Both the position numbers and the translations under genes were made by a program. The notes beneath the pieces were generated by a model. The model saw nothing but the letters and a program-made list of their open reading frames with translations, was not told where the DNA came from and searched no databases. From NCBI RefSeq assembly GCF_004791585.1, contig NZ_SRUU01000015.1:1-64000 (forward strand): DNA of 64,000 nucleotides, written 5' to 3'. Below, in pieces: positions 42,604-52,442 of the stretch; position 1 is the stretch's first letter; each line of letters starts with the position of its first letter. Source of the DNA: Mesorhizobium sp. M1C.F.Ca.ET.210.01.1.1 (GTDB lineage Bacteria > Pseudomonadota > Alphaproteobacteria > Rhizobiales > Rhizobiaceae).

Positions 42604-43404
42604 ATGAGCTTGGGAACCACGGTGCGCCTTGCGCGCCTCTTCTCGCATCCATCGGGGAATCTTTTTGGCGGCGCGGTCGACCACTTTGTCGGCTATGGCG
42701 ACGTGCGCAAAGGCGGCCTTGCCGATCTGCCCGGCGCGCTTGCGCGTGTCATGGCAGGCAAGCCCGACTACGTCAGCATCCAGCCCGGCACTGCGCGCCA
42801 TCTGTGGCCGCAATACGCGGGCAAAGCTTCCCTTGTGATCCAGGCGGGCTGCTTCACCCCGGACGATCGCATCAGCGAGCTAATTGCAACCCCAGAGGAT
42901 GCGGTGCGCGCGGGGGCCGATGCGTTGGCCGTGGCCATTCCGGTGCGCGGCGCGACCGAGGGTAAGTACATACGCTGGCTGACCGATTCGGTGAATGCGG
43001 CGGCCCGCTACGGCATGCCGGTGGTGGCGCACATCTACCCTCGCGATTTCACCGACGGACCAAAGATCGTCTTCACCCCTGACGAGATCGCCTATGCGGC
43101 GCGCATCGGCTACGAGTCCGGCGTCGACGTGATCAAGATAGGCTATACGGGCGATTTCGAGTCGTTCCGAGAGACCGTCCGGACTTGTCCGGTGCCGGTC
43201 GTGATCGCGGGTGGTCCGAAGACCGACACGCTGCTCGGCGCCCTTCAGCAGACGGCGGACGCCATCCGCGCCGGCGCGCGCGGCGCCGTGGTGGGCCGCA
43301 ATCTCTGGGGGCATGGCGATCCGGAAAAGGCAGCGCTTGCCTTTCGGGGCGTTATCCATGACGGCCAGTCGGCGCAAGACGCCCTGGCGAAGGCGGGTGC
43401 CTGA
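42604..43404 (+). CDS. class I aldolase, FbaB/LsrF/DeoC-like
   Basis: A 266-residue TIM-barrel aldolase of the DhnA (FbaB/LsrF) type. AVDHF (25-29) resembles the family AIDHG; the Schiff-base lysine is probably Lys 178 in VDVIKIGYTGD, and PVVIAGGPKTD forms the phosphate-binding loop. It probably cleaves a ketose phosphate to dihydroxyacetone phosphate plus an aldehyde. The PfkB gene 3 bases downstream would make the substrate; the YihV/YihT pair of sulfoquinovose breakdown has the same family pairing, but sulfonate-specific features are not shown. The ATG at 42604 has only a weak ribosome site (GGGAA). Confidence 0.87.
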   Translation: MSLGTTVRLARLFSHPSGNLFGGAVDHFVGYGDVRKGGLADLPGALARVMAGKPDYVSIQPGTARHLWPQYAGKASLVIQAGCFTPDDRISELIATPEDAVRAGADALAVAIPVRGATEGKYIRWLTDSVNAAARYGMPVVAHIYPRDFTDGPKIVFTPDEIAYAARIGYESGVDVIKIGYTGDFESFRETVRTCPVPVVIAGGPKTDTLLGALQQTADAIRAGARGAVVGRNLWGHGDPEKAALAFRGVIHDGQSAQDALAKAGA

Positions 43405-43407
43405 ACG

Positions 43408-44358
43408 ATGCCCGCCGTCCCTTCAATCCTCGGCTTCGGCGCTATTGCGATCGACGACATCGTCTATGTCGATCAGCCGTTGTCGGCGGGCAAGGGGAAG
43501 GTTCTGCAAAGTGCCCAAGCTTTCGGAGGCAATGTCGCGACGGCCCTTGCCGCCGTCGCGCGGCTCGGCGGAAGCGCCGGGTTCATCGGATGGCTGAGCA
43601 GTGCCGCGGACGACGCCGTGCTGTGCGATCTCATTGCAAGCGGCGTTGAAACCGCATTCGCACCGCGCCACCCTGACGCATGTCCGGTGCGTTCGCGGAT
43701 CACCGTCGGCTCGGATGGGGAGCGGTTCATCGCGTATGACGACGAAGTGATGCTGGGCACCGCGCCGGACTTTCCGGACGAGGTCCTCAGCCGCGCGAGA
43801 GTCCTGATCGTCGATAGTTATGCGATCCGGTCGATGGACGTCGTGGCCCGAGCTCGCGATCTCGGCCTCGCAATCCTCGGCGATATCGAATGGAGCGGCG
43901 GCCCTGCCACCGAGAGGCTGATCGCGCTCTGCGACCACCTCATTCTTCCCCTAGGCTTTGCGCGAACTGCCACGGGCCTTCGATTGCCCGCCGAAATACT
44001 CGATGCCTTGTGGCTGCCGTCGCGGTCAGCCGTGGTTCTGACAGACGGCGGCAGGGGCGTCTATTATCGCGGACGCGACGAGGCAGGGCTCTGGCACCTG
44101 CCTCCGCACCGGGTTGCCGTCGTCGACTCGACCGGCGCCGGCGACTGCTTTCATGGCGCCTATGCCCATGCATTGACGCGCGGAGCCGACACCGCAGGCC
44201 GGGTCGCATTCGCGGCCGCGGCCGCGGCCCTGTCCATCACGGGGCGTGGCGGGCGCGAAGCTCTTCCGACCGACGACAAGGTCACGGAACTGCTGGCATC
44301 GGCCAACGCAGCGTCGGCAGTCGAACTGAAATATGCGCAACTCGATACCGGAACATAG
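43408..44358 (+). CDS. PfkB family carbohydrate kinase (second)
   Basis: A 316-residue ribokinase-fold kinase. N-terminal GFGAIAIDDIVYVDQPLSAGKGK, FGGNVATALAAVARLG, ILGDIEWSGG and the C-terminal VDSTGAGDCFHGAYAHAL with catalytic Asp. The opening and the FHGA wording are reminiscent of sulfofructose kinase YihV and of ribokinases, so a ketose substrate for the aldolase encoded 3 bases upstream is likely. It is unlike the kinase at 38116 (less than obvious similarity outside motifs). An 89-base gap precedes the ABC ATPase gene. Confidence 0.9.
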   Translation: MPAVPSILGFGAIAIDDIVYVDQPLSAGKGKVLQSAQAFGGNVATALAAVARLGGSAGFIGWLSSAADDAVLCDLIASGVETAFAPRHPDACPVRSRITVGSDGERFIAYDDEVMLGTAPDFPDEVLSRARVLIVDSYAIRSMDVVARARDLGLAILGDIEWSGGPATERLIALCDHLILPLGFARTATGLRLPAEILDALWLPSRSAVVLTDGGRGVYYRGRDEAGLWHLPPHRVAVVDSTGAGDCFHGAYAHALTRGADTAGRVAFAAAAAALSITGRGGREALPTDDKVTELLASANAASAVELKYAQLDTGT

Positions 44359-44447
44359 CTGAAACCAACCGAGGAAATGCCTCGCAGGAAAAAGTAAGCC
44401 GATCCTAACTACAAGAACCATTGGCTTATACTTGCGGAGGGAGGAAG

Positions 44448-45593
<1,146 letters not shown>

Positions 45594-45715
45594 AGATGTG
45601 CGGCAGAGCCCGCGGGCGAGAGCGAGGCGCCTGCGAAAGATACTCGCGAGAAGGCTTCTGAATAGACCAGACGATCGCCCGCATTGTGCGGCCGATCTTA
45701 AAGAAGGAGGAGAGA

Positions 45716-46963
45716 ATGACGTTTCGGATAAAACCCGCGATGCTGAAAATGGCCGCAGCCGCATGGTTGCTTGGCGCAACCAGTGCCATGGCGGACACGA
45801 CGCTGGAATTCACCCAATGGTGGGAGCCTGAGCTGCCCGCAGGCTCCTTGCGGAAAATCATGGATGATTTCGAGGCCGCGAACCCCGGTATCAAGGTGAC
45901 GCTGGTCAGCGGCCCCTATGCGACCACGCGAGACCAGATCTCGGTTGGTGCTGCAACCGGAACGCTCAGCGACGTCGTCGGTCTCGACGGCGCCTGGGTG
46001 AACAATCTGAACGCGCAGGGTGCGCTCGCCGACATGAACCCGATGATGGATGCGAGCGGCTTCGACAAAGCCCAAGTCGCCGACATCATCAAGGTCGACG
46101 GCAAGGCCGTGATGTTTCCCGTGGCTTCGTTCGTCTATCCGGTCTTCGTGAATTTGGACCTCGCCGCCCAGGCGGGCGTCACCAAGCTGCCGTCGACCCG
46201 CGCGGAGTTCCTCGAAGCTGCCAAGAAGATGACCCATGCCGACAAGAACCAGTATGGCTGGGTGCTGCCGCTGTCGCTGCAAACGCCGTCCGGCGTCCAG
46301 AACGACATGATGTCGTGGGTCTGGGCATCGGGCCAGTCGATGATGGCGGACGGCAAGCCCGCTCTCGAGGGCAAACCGGTGGTGGATATGCTCACCTTCG
46401 TCAAATCGCTCAACGACGCAGGCACCATCTCGCCCGGCATCGCCACCAAGACCGAACAGGAAAAGGTCGAAGAATTCGTCAACGACCGGGTTGGGATGAT
46501 GATCGACTCGCTCGCGCATGTGAACCTCATCCGCAAGCGCAATCCCAAGCTGAACTTCGACCTCATCCCGGTCCCGGTCGTGGAAAACTATAGCGGCAAG
46601 CGCGGCCTCCCCTATGCCTCCTGGGGCATCGGCATCTCCGCGGGCTCGAAACATCAGGAGGAGGCCTGGAAACTCGTCCAGTACCTGATGAGTGAAAAGG
46701 TGAACGCCAAGCTCGTGTCGCTTGCCAACGCCTTCCCGGGCAACGTCAACGCCAAGCCCGATTTCGTGACCTCGGACAAGGCTTTCGGCAAGGCTTTCGA
46801 AATCTTCAAGACCGGTTACCTAGCCAACGAGTTCACGGGTCTGCCGGTGGCCGAAGACCTGATGACCCAGTTCGATGTCCAAGCCCAGAAGATGCTCGCC
46901 GGCGAGCAGTCTCCGGAACAGGCCGCGGGCAACGCTCAAAAAGGATGGATGGCGAAATTCTGA
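45716..46963 (+). CDS. sugar ABC transporter solute-binding protein
   Basis: A 415-residue periplasmic family 1 protein. The signal peptide ends near SAMA-DTT (residue 26). The mature chain begins TTLEFTQWWEPELPAGSLRKIM, then GIKVTLVSGPY, WVLPLSLQTPSG, MMIDSLAHVNLI and AWKLVQYLMS, all typical of carbohydrate-binding proteins. The ligand is not predictable. AAGGAGGAG precedes the ATG at 45716. A strong hairpin follows the gene before the permease genes. Confidence 0.93.
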   Translation: MTFRIKPAMLKMAAAAWLLGATSAMADTTLEFTQWWEPELPAGSLRKIMDDFEAANPGIKVTLVSGPYATTRDQISVGAATGTLSDVVGLDGAWVNNLNAQGALADMNPMMDASGFDKAQVADIIKVDGKAVMFPVASFVYPVFVNLDLAAQAGVTKLPSTRAEFLEAAKKMTHADKNQYGWVLPLSLQTPSGVQNDMMSWVWASGQSMMADGKPALEGKPVVDMLTFVKSLNDAGTISPGIATKTEQEKVEEFVNDRVGMMIDSLAHVNLIRKRNPKLNFDLIPVPVVENYSGKRGLPYASWGIGISAGSKHQEEAWKLVQYLMSEKVNAKLVSLANAFPGNVNAKPDFVTSDKAFGKAFEIFKTGYLANEFTGLPVAEDLMTQFDVQAQKMLAGEQSPEQAAGNAQKGWMAKF

Positions 46964-46986
46964 TCGGCCTGTTTTACGATCTTCGA

Positions 46987-47018
46987 CCGGGGGGCCCGAC
47001 TTCGGGCAGGCCTCCCGG
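46987..47018 (+). terminator. intra-operon stem-loop after the binding-protein gene
   Basis: Inner arms GCCCG and CGGGC around ACTT, extended by CCGGGGGG pairing with CCTCCCGG (one G-U pair). There is no T-run. Same position relative to the binding-protein gene as the stem-loop at 14971-15003, so a message-stabilising or read-through-limiting role is likely. Confidence 0.55.
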
Positions 47019-47096
47019 CAACAACGTAGCGGCAACGCGAGACGAACCTGTTTGCGAAGCTCACCTTCTCTTGAAGGCGTATCCCAAGGTTGGCAC

Positions 47097-47993
47097 ATGA
47101 CCCGGCAGAAGCGCTCCCGTCACAGACTGAAACGAGCAGTCGCACCCTATCTCTATCTGTCGCCCTCGCTGGTGATCATCGGCCTGCTGATGCTGCTGCC
47201 GATGGTGACGGTGATCGGCTATTCGTTTCAGAACAGCGCGGTGCTGCGTCGCGACCCGTCCTTTGCCGGACTGAAGCATTACCAGGCGATCTTTGCCGAC
47301 CCCGTGTTCTGGGCCTCGCTTTGGCACACGCTCTACTTCACCTGCATGAGTGTCGTTTTCCACATGACCATCGGCATGGTCTTCGCGCTCATGCTGAACA
47401 GCGACCGCATCAATCCGACGCTGCGCAATATCCTGCGCGTGCTCTACATACTGCCTTGGCTGTTCACCGCGGTGATCATCGCCGTGATCTGGCGCCTGCT
47501 GCTCGAGCCGAACGGTGTCGTGAACAGCGTTCTCATGCAGATGGGCATCATCGGTTACAAGGTCGAGTGGTTTTCCTCACCCGAGACCGCGCTGCACGCC
47601 GTCACCTTCGCCAATATCTGGGCGGGCTACCCGCTTTTCATGGTCAGCCTGCTCGCGGGCTTGCAGGGCATTCCCAAGGATTTCTACGAGGCCGCCGATA
47701 TCGACGGCGCGAAAGCCTACCAGAAGCTGATCTTCATCACCATACCGCAGCTGATGCCGATCATCATCAGCATCTCGCTGCTCGATTTCATCTGGACCAT
47801 GCAGGTCTTCCCGCTGATCTGGATAACGACGGGCGGCGGCCCGATCTACTCGACCGAGGTGCTGAGCACCTACACCTACAAGCTGGCGTTTTCGAGCTAC
47901 AACCTGTCACAGGCGGCGGCAAGCGCCGTGATCATCCTGCTGATCTCTCTCGGCCTGACGCTGTTCTACATCCGTTATCAAAAAGCCCGGTAG
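47097..47993 (+). CDS. sugar ABC transporter permease (MalF type)
   Basis: A 298-residue inner-membrane permease with six helices, the first at about 17-42 (YLYLSPSLVIIGLLMLLPMV). The EAA loop is FYEAADIDGAKAYQKLIFITIPQL. It is the MalF-like half of the channel with the MalG-like protein encoded 5 bases downstream. The ATG at 47097 is chosen for the basic start MTRQKRSRHRLKR; the upstream in-frame region overlaps the hairpin and the binding-protein gene. Confidence 0.93.
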   Translation: MTRQKRSRHRLKRAVAPYLYLSPSLVIIGLLMLLPMVTVIGYSFQNSAVLRRDPSFAGLKHYQAIFADPVFWASLWHTLYFTCMSVVFHMTIGMVFALMLNSDRINPTLRNILRVLYILPWLFTAVIIAVIWRLLLEPNGVVNSVLMQMGIIGYKVEWFSSPETALHAVTFANIWAGYPLFMVSLLAGLQGIPKDFYEAADIDGAKAYQKLIFITIPQLMPIIISISLLDFIWTMQVFPLIWITTGGGPIYSTEVLSTYTYKLAFSSYNLSQAAASAVIILLISLGLTLFYIRYQKAR

Positions 47994-47998
47994 TCACC

Positions 47999-48841
47999 AT
48001 GAGGAAAAGGCACACGCCGAAAGACAAGCTGATCACCGTAGCGCTGCATGTCGCGCTTGCCGCGGGGCTGTTTTTCGCGACCTTCCCGATCTACTGGATG
48101 CTCACCAGCTCGTTCAAGTCGAACACCGAGATCTTTGCCCTGCCGCCAACCATCCTGCCGAAGGCCTTCACGCTGGAAGCCTATGCAGCCATCCTTGGCG
48201 ATCCGGTGAAGCTGCGCTTCTTCTTCAACAGCTACTTCGTAGCCTTCGCGGTGACCGTGCTGACGGTGCTGATCGCGTTGCTGGCAGCCTATGGGTTCAG
48301 CCGCTTCAACTTCCGCGGCAAGGGCAGCCTGAACACGCTGATCATCAGCACGCAGACGATCCCGCCGATCACGCTTCTGATCCCTTTCTTCGGGCTTGTC
48401 GTCTCCTATGGCATCTTCGATACCTATATCGCTCTGATCCTGACTTACCTGGTGTTCACGCTGCCCTACGCGATCCTGCTGATGACGGGATATCTGAACA
48501 CCCTGCCCCGCGATCTCGATGAAGCGGTCGCTGTCGACGGCGGCACCAGTTGGACCGCTCTCTGGCGGGTGATCGTACCGATCTCGCTGCCCGGCATCGT
48601 GGCGACATCGGTCTACACCTTCCTGCTGTGCTGGAACGAATTCCTCTTCGCGCTGACGCTGACGAAGTCGACGTCGATGCGCACCGTCCCGATCGGAATC
48701 CAGCTGTTGATGGGGCAGCACGCCTTCGAATGGAACCAGATGATGGCGATGAGCGTGCTCGGCTCGCTGCCGCTCCTGCTCATCTACCTCATTGCCCAGA
48801 GGTTCTTCCTCGCCGGCATGACCGCGGGCTCGGTCAAGTAG
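47999..48841 (+). CDS. sugar ABC transporter permease (MalG type)
   Basis: A 280-residue inner-membrane permease. Basic start MRKRHTPKDK, then helix 1 (VALHVALAAGLFFATFPIYW), FNSYFVAFAVTVLTV, LAAYGFSRFNFRGKG and the EAA loop DLDEAVAVDGGTSWTALWRVIVP, ending in a MalG-like helix 6. It partners the preceding permease. The start is ATG 47999; the longer frame upstream overlaps the previous gene. Confidence 0.93.
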   Translation: MRKRHTPKDKLITVALHVALAAGLFFATFPIYWMLTSSFKSNTEIFALPPTILPKAFTLEAYAAILGDPVKLRFFFNSYFVAFAVTVLTVLIALLAAYGFSRFNFRGKGSLNTLIISTQTIPPITLLIPFFGLVVSYGIFDTYIALILTYLVFTLPYAILLMTGYLNTLPRDLDEAVAVDGGTSWTALWRVIVPISLPGIVATSVYTFLLCWNEFLFALTLTKSTSMRTVPIGIQLLMGQHAFEWNQMMAMSVLGSLPLLLIYLIAQRFFLAGMTAGSVK

Positions 48842-48903
48842 ATGTCCATCCCATGGAGACGCAGAGTGACACCAAGGAATGGGCGGCATCAAGGAATGAA
48901 AGG

Positions 48904-49725
48904 ATGATCGTGAAAGACCTCAAAGTCGGCTGCCAGACCTTCACCTGGGAAATGCTGGGAGGCCGCTTCAAAGGCGGCCCCGACGATCTGTTGAAGGCGA
49001 TCACCGATGGCGGCTATGCCGGCATCGAGATCACCGACACGATGATCGGCCGCTATGCCCGCAAGCCGTCAGAGTTCGCTGCGGCGTTGAAAGCATCCGG
49101 ACTGACGCTGGTCTCCTTTGCCTTCGGTTCGAAGAGCGGTTTTACGCTGAAGGACCAGATCGACGCCGATCTCGAAACCGCCAGGCGCTGGATCGACTTT
49201 GCCGCCGCCTTTCCGGGGGCGCTGGTGTCGATGGGCTCGGCGACCGTCGTCTCCGACGGGCCGCGCGACGACAAGTTCGCCATCGCGGCAGAAGTCTACA
49301 ATAAGGCCGGCGAGATCGGCCGCGAGGCCGGCGTCCAGGTCGCGGTGCATCCGAGTTCGCATCACAACACGCTGCTCTTCGACCGCGCCGACTACGACCG
49401 GATCTTCTCCCTGCTCGACGCCTCGCTCGTCGGCTGGGTGCCGGACACCGGGCATATATTGCGCGGCCGCCAGGACATGGCCGACACGCTCACCACCTAT
49501 CGCGACCGCATCCGCTACGTGCATCTGAAGGATGTCGACGCGAGCGGCACGTGGGCGATGCTCGGCAAGGGCATCTGCGACACTGCGAAGGTGATCGAGA
49601 TCGCCAGCGCCGCGCGCAACTTCAACGGCTGGCTCGTGCTGGAGGAGGAATCGGAAACCGCCGCCGCCGATCCGGCGGGCGCGGTCAAGACCAACCGCCT
49701 GATAATGCGCGGCTACGGGGCGTAA
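48904..49725 (+). CDS. sugar phosphate isomerase/epimerase-like TIM barrel (1)
   Basis: A 273-residue metal-dependent TIM barrel of the xylose-isomerase-like (AP endonuclease 2/IolE) superfamily. GCQTFTWEML, GYAGIEITD, HPSSHHNTLL, VGWVPDTGHI and RYVHLKDVD carry the likely metal ligands (Glu, His, Asp, His). Relatives epimerise keto-sugars, dehydrate keto-inositol or eliminate aglycones from 3-keto-glycosides. It stands before a Gfo/Idh dehydrogenase gene (4-base gap), a pairing typical of such oxidise-then-cleave pathways. The ATG at 48904 is chosen over an upstream METQSD start lacking a ribosome site. Confidence 0.88.
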   Translation: MIVKDLKVGCQTFTWEMLGGRFKGGPDDLLKAITDGGYAGIEITDTMIGRYARKPSEFAAALKASGLTLVSFAFGSKSGFTLKDQIDADLETARRWIDFAAAFPGALVSMGSATVVSDGPRDDKFAIAAEVYNKAGEIGREAGVQVAVHPSSHHNTLLFDRADYDRIFSLLDASLVGWVPDTGHILRGRQDMADTLTTYRDRIRYVHLKDVDASGTWAMLGKGICDTAKVIEIASAARNFNGWLVLEEESETAAADPAGAVKTNRLIMRGYGA

Positions 49726-49729
49726 AACG

Positions 49730-50806
49730 ATGATCGGCAAGAAAGACCGTCGCCTTCGTGTCGGTGTGCTCGGCTGCGGGCCGATCGCGCAGTTCGCGCA
49801 TCTGGAATCCTGTGTGAAGGCGAGCAACGCAGACCTCTACGCGATCTGCGACGCCGCGCCCGATCTGCTCGCGCGCATGGGCGCGACCTATGAGCCGCAG
49901 AAAATTTATGGCGACTATGACGAGATGCTCGCCGACCCCGAGTTGGAGGCGGTGATCGTCGCCACCTCGGACGCGTATCACGTGCCGATGTCGATCAAGG
50001 CGCTCGAAGCCGGCAAGCATGTGCTGTGCGAAAAGCCGATCGGCGTCTCGGTCGAGGAAGGCGAAAAGCTGGCCGAAGCGGTCAGGCGCTCGGGCATGGT
50101 GCTGCAGGTCGGGCATATGAAGCGCTTCGATCCGGCGCTTGAGGCGGCGCGCGATTTCGTGCGCGACGAGATGGGCGATATCCTGGCGCTGAAGGCCTGG
50201 TATTGCGATTCCACGCATCGCTACACCAACACCGACGCGGTGCAGCCGCTGCCCGTCACCAGCAAGCTGGCGCGGAAGCCGGCCGGCAACCCAAAGGCGG
50301 ATCTCAGGCAATATTTCATGCTGGCGCATGGCTCGCATCTGGTCGACACGGCGCGTTTCCTGTGCGGTGAAATCTCCGCCGTGCGCGCCCGGCTTAACGA
50401 GCGCTTCGGCGCCTATTGCTGGTTCGTCGAGACCGAGTTCGCCAATGGCGCGCTCGGCCATCTCGACCTGACCGTCGCCGTGCGCATGGACTGGCACGAG
50501 GGCTTCCAGCTCTATGGCGAGAACGGCTCGGTGATCGCGAAGACCTTCAATCCCTGGTACTTCCGCGCCAGCGAGGTCGACATCTTCCACGAGAAGGATG
50601 CGACGTCGCGCAAGCCGCTCGGCGCCGACGGCCACTTCTTCCGCCGCCAGCTCGAGGGCCTGGCCGACACCGTGCTCGACGGCAAGCCGCAGCGTGGCGC
50701 CACCGTCGAGGATGGGCTTGCCTCGATCCGCGCCATGGTGGCGATCGCCCGCTCGGCCGAAAGCGGCGAACGCGTCGAGCTCGCCGGCGTGGCGGGAGCG
50801 GTCTGA
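49730..50806 (+). CDS. Gfo/Idh/MocA family oxidoreductase (2)
   Basis: A 358-residue dehydrogenase. Rossmann start RVGVLGCGPIAQFAHLESC (about 10-28), EAGKHVLCEKPIGVSVEEG with the EKP motif near 100, and VGHMKRFDPA and MLAHGSHLVDTARFL in the C-terminal domain. It probably oxidises a sugar hydroxyl with NAD(P)+. The gene lies 4 bases after a TIM-barrel gene and overlaps the next TIM-barrel gene (TGATG), forming a three-gene block. The substrate is unknown. Confidence 0.93.
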   Translation: MIGKKDRRLRVGVLGCGPIAQFAHLESCVKASNADLYAICDAAPDLLARMGATYEPQKIYGDYDEMLADPELEAVIVATSDAYHVPMSIKALEAGKHVLCEKPIGVSVEEGEKLAEAVRRSGMVLQVGHMKRFDPALEAARDFVRDEMGDILALKAWYCDSTHRYTNTDAVQPLPVTSKLARKPAGNPKADLRQYFMLAHGSHLVDTARFLCGEISAVRARLNERFGAYCWFVETEFANGALGHLDLTVAVRMDWHEGFQLYGENGSVIAKTFNPWYFRASEVDIFHEKDATSRKPLGADGHFFRRQLEGLADTVLDGKPQRGATVEDGLASIRAMVAIARSAESGERVELAGVAGAV

Positions 50807-51624
50807 TGCAGGTCGGGGTGTTCGCCAAGACCTTTCCCGGCAACGAGCCGGCCGGCGTGCTTGCCGCCGTGCGCGATGCCGGCTTCGCGGTCACCCAGTT
50901 CAACATTGCCTGCGCAGGCCTGCCGTCGATGCCGGACTCTGTTCCCGACGAGGCGATCCGATCTATCGATGCCGCCGCCAAGGCTTCAGGCGTCAGGCTT
51001 GTCGCGCTGTCGGGCACCTACAACATGGCGCATCCAGATCGGCGAGTGCGTGACGAAGGGCTGTGCCAGCTTGCAGTTGTCATCGAGACGGCGGCCAAGC
51101 TTTCGATCCCCCTCGTCACGCTCTGCACCGGAACGCGCAACGCCGAGGACCAGTGGGCGCACCACCCCGACAACGCCTATCCCTCGGCCTGGGCCGACAT
51201 GGCAAGCGAAATGGAAAAGGCGCTTCGGCTGGCCGAACGCCATGGTGTCGATCTCGGCATCGAGCCGGAGCAGGCCAACATCGTCACTTCGGCCGGCGAC
51301 GCGGTGCGGCTCATTGGCGAGATGGGCTCGACGCGGCTGCGGATCGTGCTCGATCCCGCCAATCTGTTCGAACGGGCCAGCGCGGGTGAAGCGCGCGCCA
51401 TCGTTGCCGAGGCGGTCGAGCGCACGGCCGGCCACATCGCGCTGGCGCACGCCAAGGATCGCTTCGCCGATGGTCGCTTTGCCACAGCCGGACAGGGCAT
51501 TGTCGACTTCGCCGACTTCATCGCTCGCCTGAAAGCTGCCGGCTTCGACGGGCCGCTGGTGACGCATGGGCTTTCCGCCGGGGACGCGCCCGGAGTCGCA
51601 CGTTTCCTCAAGGAGCTGGTGTGA
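50806..51624 (+). CDS. sugar phosphate isomerase/epimerase-like TIM barrel (2)
   Basis: A 272-residue metal-binding TIM barrel of the same superfamily as the protein at 48904 but only distantly similar. GVFAKTFPGNEP, VRLVALSGTYNMAHPD, TLCTGTRNAEDQWAHHP, GIEPEQANIV (metal Glu), LRIVLDPANLFE and IALAHAKDRF are visible. Relatives epimerise or cleave keto-sugars. It overlaps the preceding dehydrogenase and the following hydrolase gene (both TGATG), so all are co-translated. Confidence 0.88.
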   Translation: MQVGVFAKTFPGNEPAGVLAAVRDAGFAVTQFNIACAGLPSMPDSVPDEAIRSIDAAAKASGVRLVALSGTYNMAHPDRRVRDEGLCQLAVVIETAAKLSIPLVTLCTGTRNAEDQWAHHPDNAYPSAWADMASEMEKALRLAERHGVDLGIEPEQANIVTSAGDAVRLIGEMGSTRLRIVLDPANLFERASAGEARAIVAEAVERTAGHIALAHAKDRFADGRFATAGQGIVDFADFIARLKAAGFDGPLVTHGLSAGDAPGVARFLKELV

Positions 51625-52442
51625 TGGACACGTTGCTCCGCGACGGCGTCACGCTTCGTGTGACCGACACGAGCGAAGGCCAGGCGGTCGTTTTCCAGCA
51701 TGGGCTGGGCGGCGGCGAGGCGCAAGTCGCGCAGACTTTCCCTGCCGGCTTCCGCCGCATCACGCTCGAATGCCGCGGCCATGGCGGCTCCGGGTTCGGC
51801 GAACGGCGGCCATTCTCGTTCGAAATGTTCGCCGATGACGTTCTTGCCGCCGCTGACCAGGCAGGCCTCGACCGCTTTGTCGCCGGCGGCGTCTCGATGG
51901 GCGCTGCGATTGCGCTGCATCTCTCCTGCCGCCATCCGCGGCGCGTCGCCGGCCTCATCCTGGTGCGACCGGCGTGGACGTTTTCCGCAACACCGGCGAA
52001 CATGCAGCCGATCGCCGAGGTCGCCGCGCTTATCCTCGAACACGGAACCGAAAAGGGGCGCACGATCTTCGCGCAGTCCGAGACCGCCACGCGTCTCTAT
52101 CGCGAGGCGCCCGACAATCTCTCTTCGCTGCTCGGCTATTTCGACCGGCCCGACGCCAGGCTATTCGCGCAGGTGCTTGCCGACATCGCCGCCGACGGCC
52201 CCGGCGTATCCGAGCATGACGCCGCCGGGCTCGGCATTCCAGCGCTTGTCGTCGGCAACGCAATGGACGCCGTGCACCCGCTGTCGTCCGCCTATGCACT
52301 TGCCGCGACGATACCCGACGCGGTCTTCGCCGAGATCACACCCAAGGCGCGGGACAGCGCTAAGCATTTCAGCGAGTTGCACACGCAGATCGCAACCTTC
52401 CTCCAGTCCCACTCGAATGCCCGGAGCCTCATTCCGTCATGA
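51624..52442 (+). CDS. alpha/beta hydrolase
   Basis: A 272-residue alpha/beta-fold hydrolase. VVFQHGLGGG oxyanion region, nucleophile Ser in GGVSMGAAIA (near residue 92), Asp in NAMDAVHP and His in KHFSELH near the end. It resembles 3-oxoadipate enol-lactonase and related lactonases or esterases. In a sugar-oxidation operon it might open a lactone made by one of the dehydrogenases; this is inference. The ATG at 51624 overlaps the previous stop, with AAGGAG 8 bases ahead. Confidence 0.85.
   Translation: MDTLLRDGVTLRVTDTSEGQAVVFQHGLGGGEAQVAQTFPAGFRRITLECRGHGGSGFGERRPFSFEMFADDVLAAADQAGLDRFVAGGVSMGAAIALHLSCRHPRRVAGLILVRPAWTFSATPANMQPIAEVAALILEHGTEKGRTIFAQSETATRLYREAPDNLSSLLGYFDRPDARLFAQVLADIAADGPGVSEHDAAGLGIPALVVGNAMDAVHPLSSAYALAATIPDAVFAEITPKARDSAKHFSELHTQIATFLQSHSNARSLIPS

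Noticed and set aside
47090..48841. Long plus-strand frame of 583 codons starting in front of the first permease
   Set aside because: Its first half is an off-frame reading of the MalF-type gene; only the part from 47999 is real and is annotated as the second permease.
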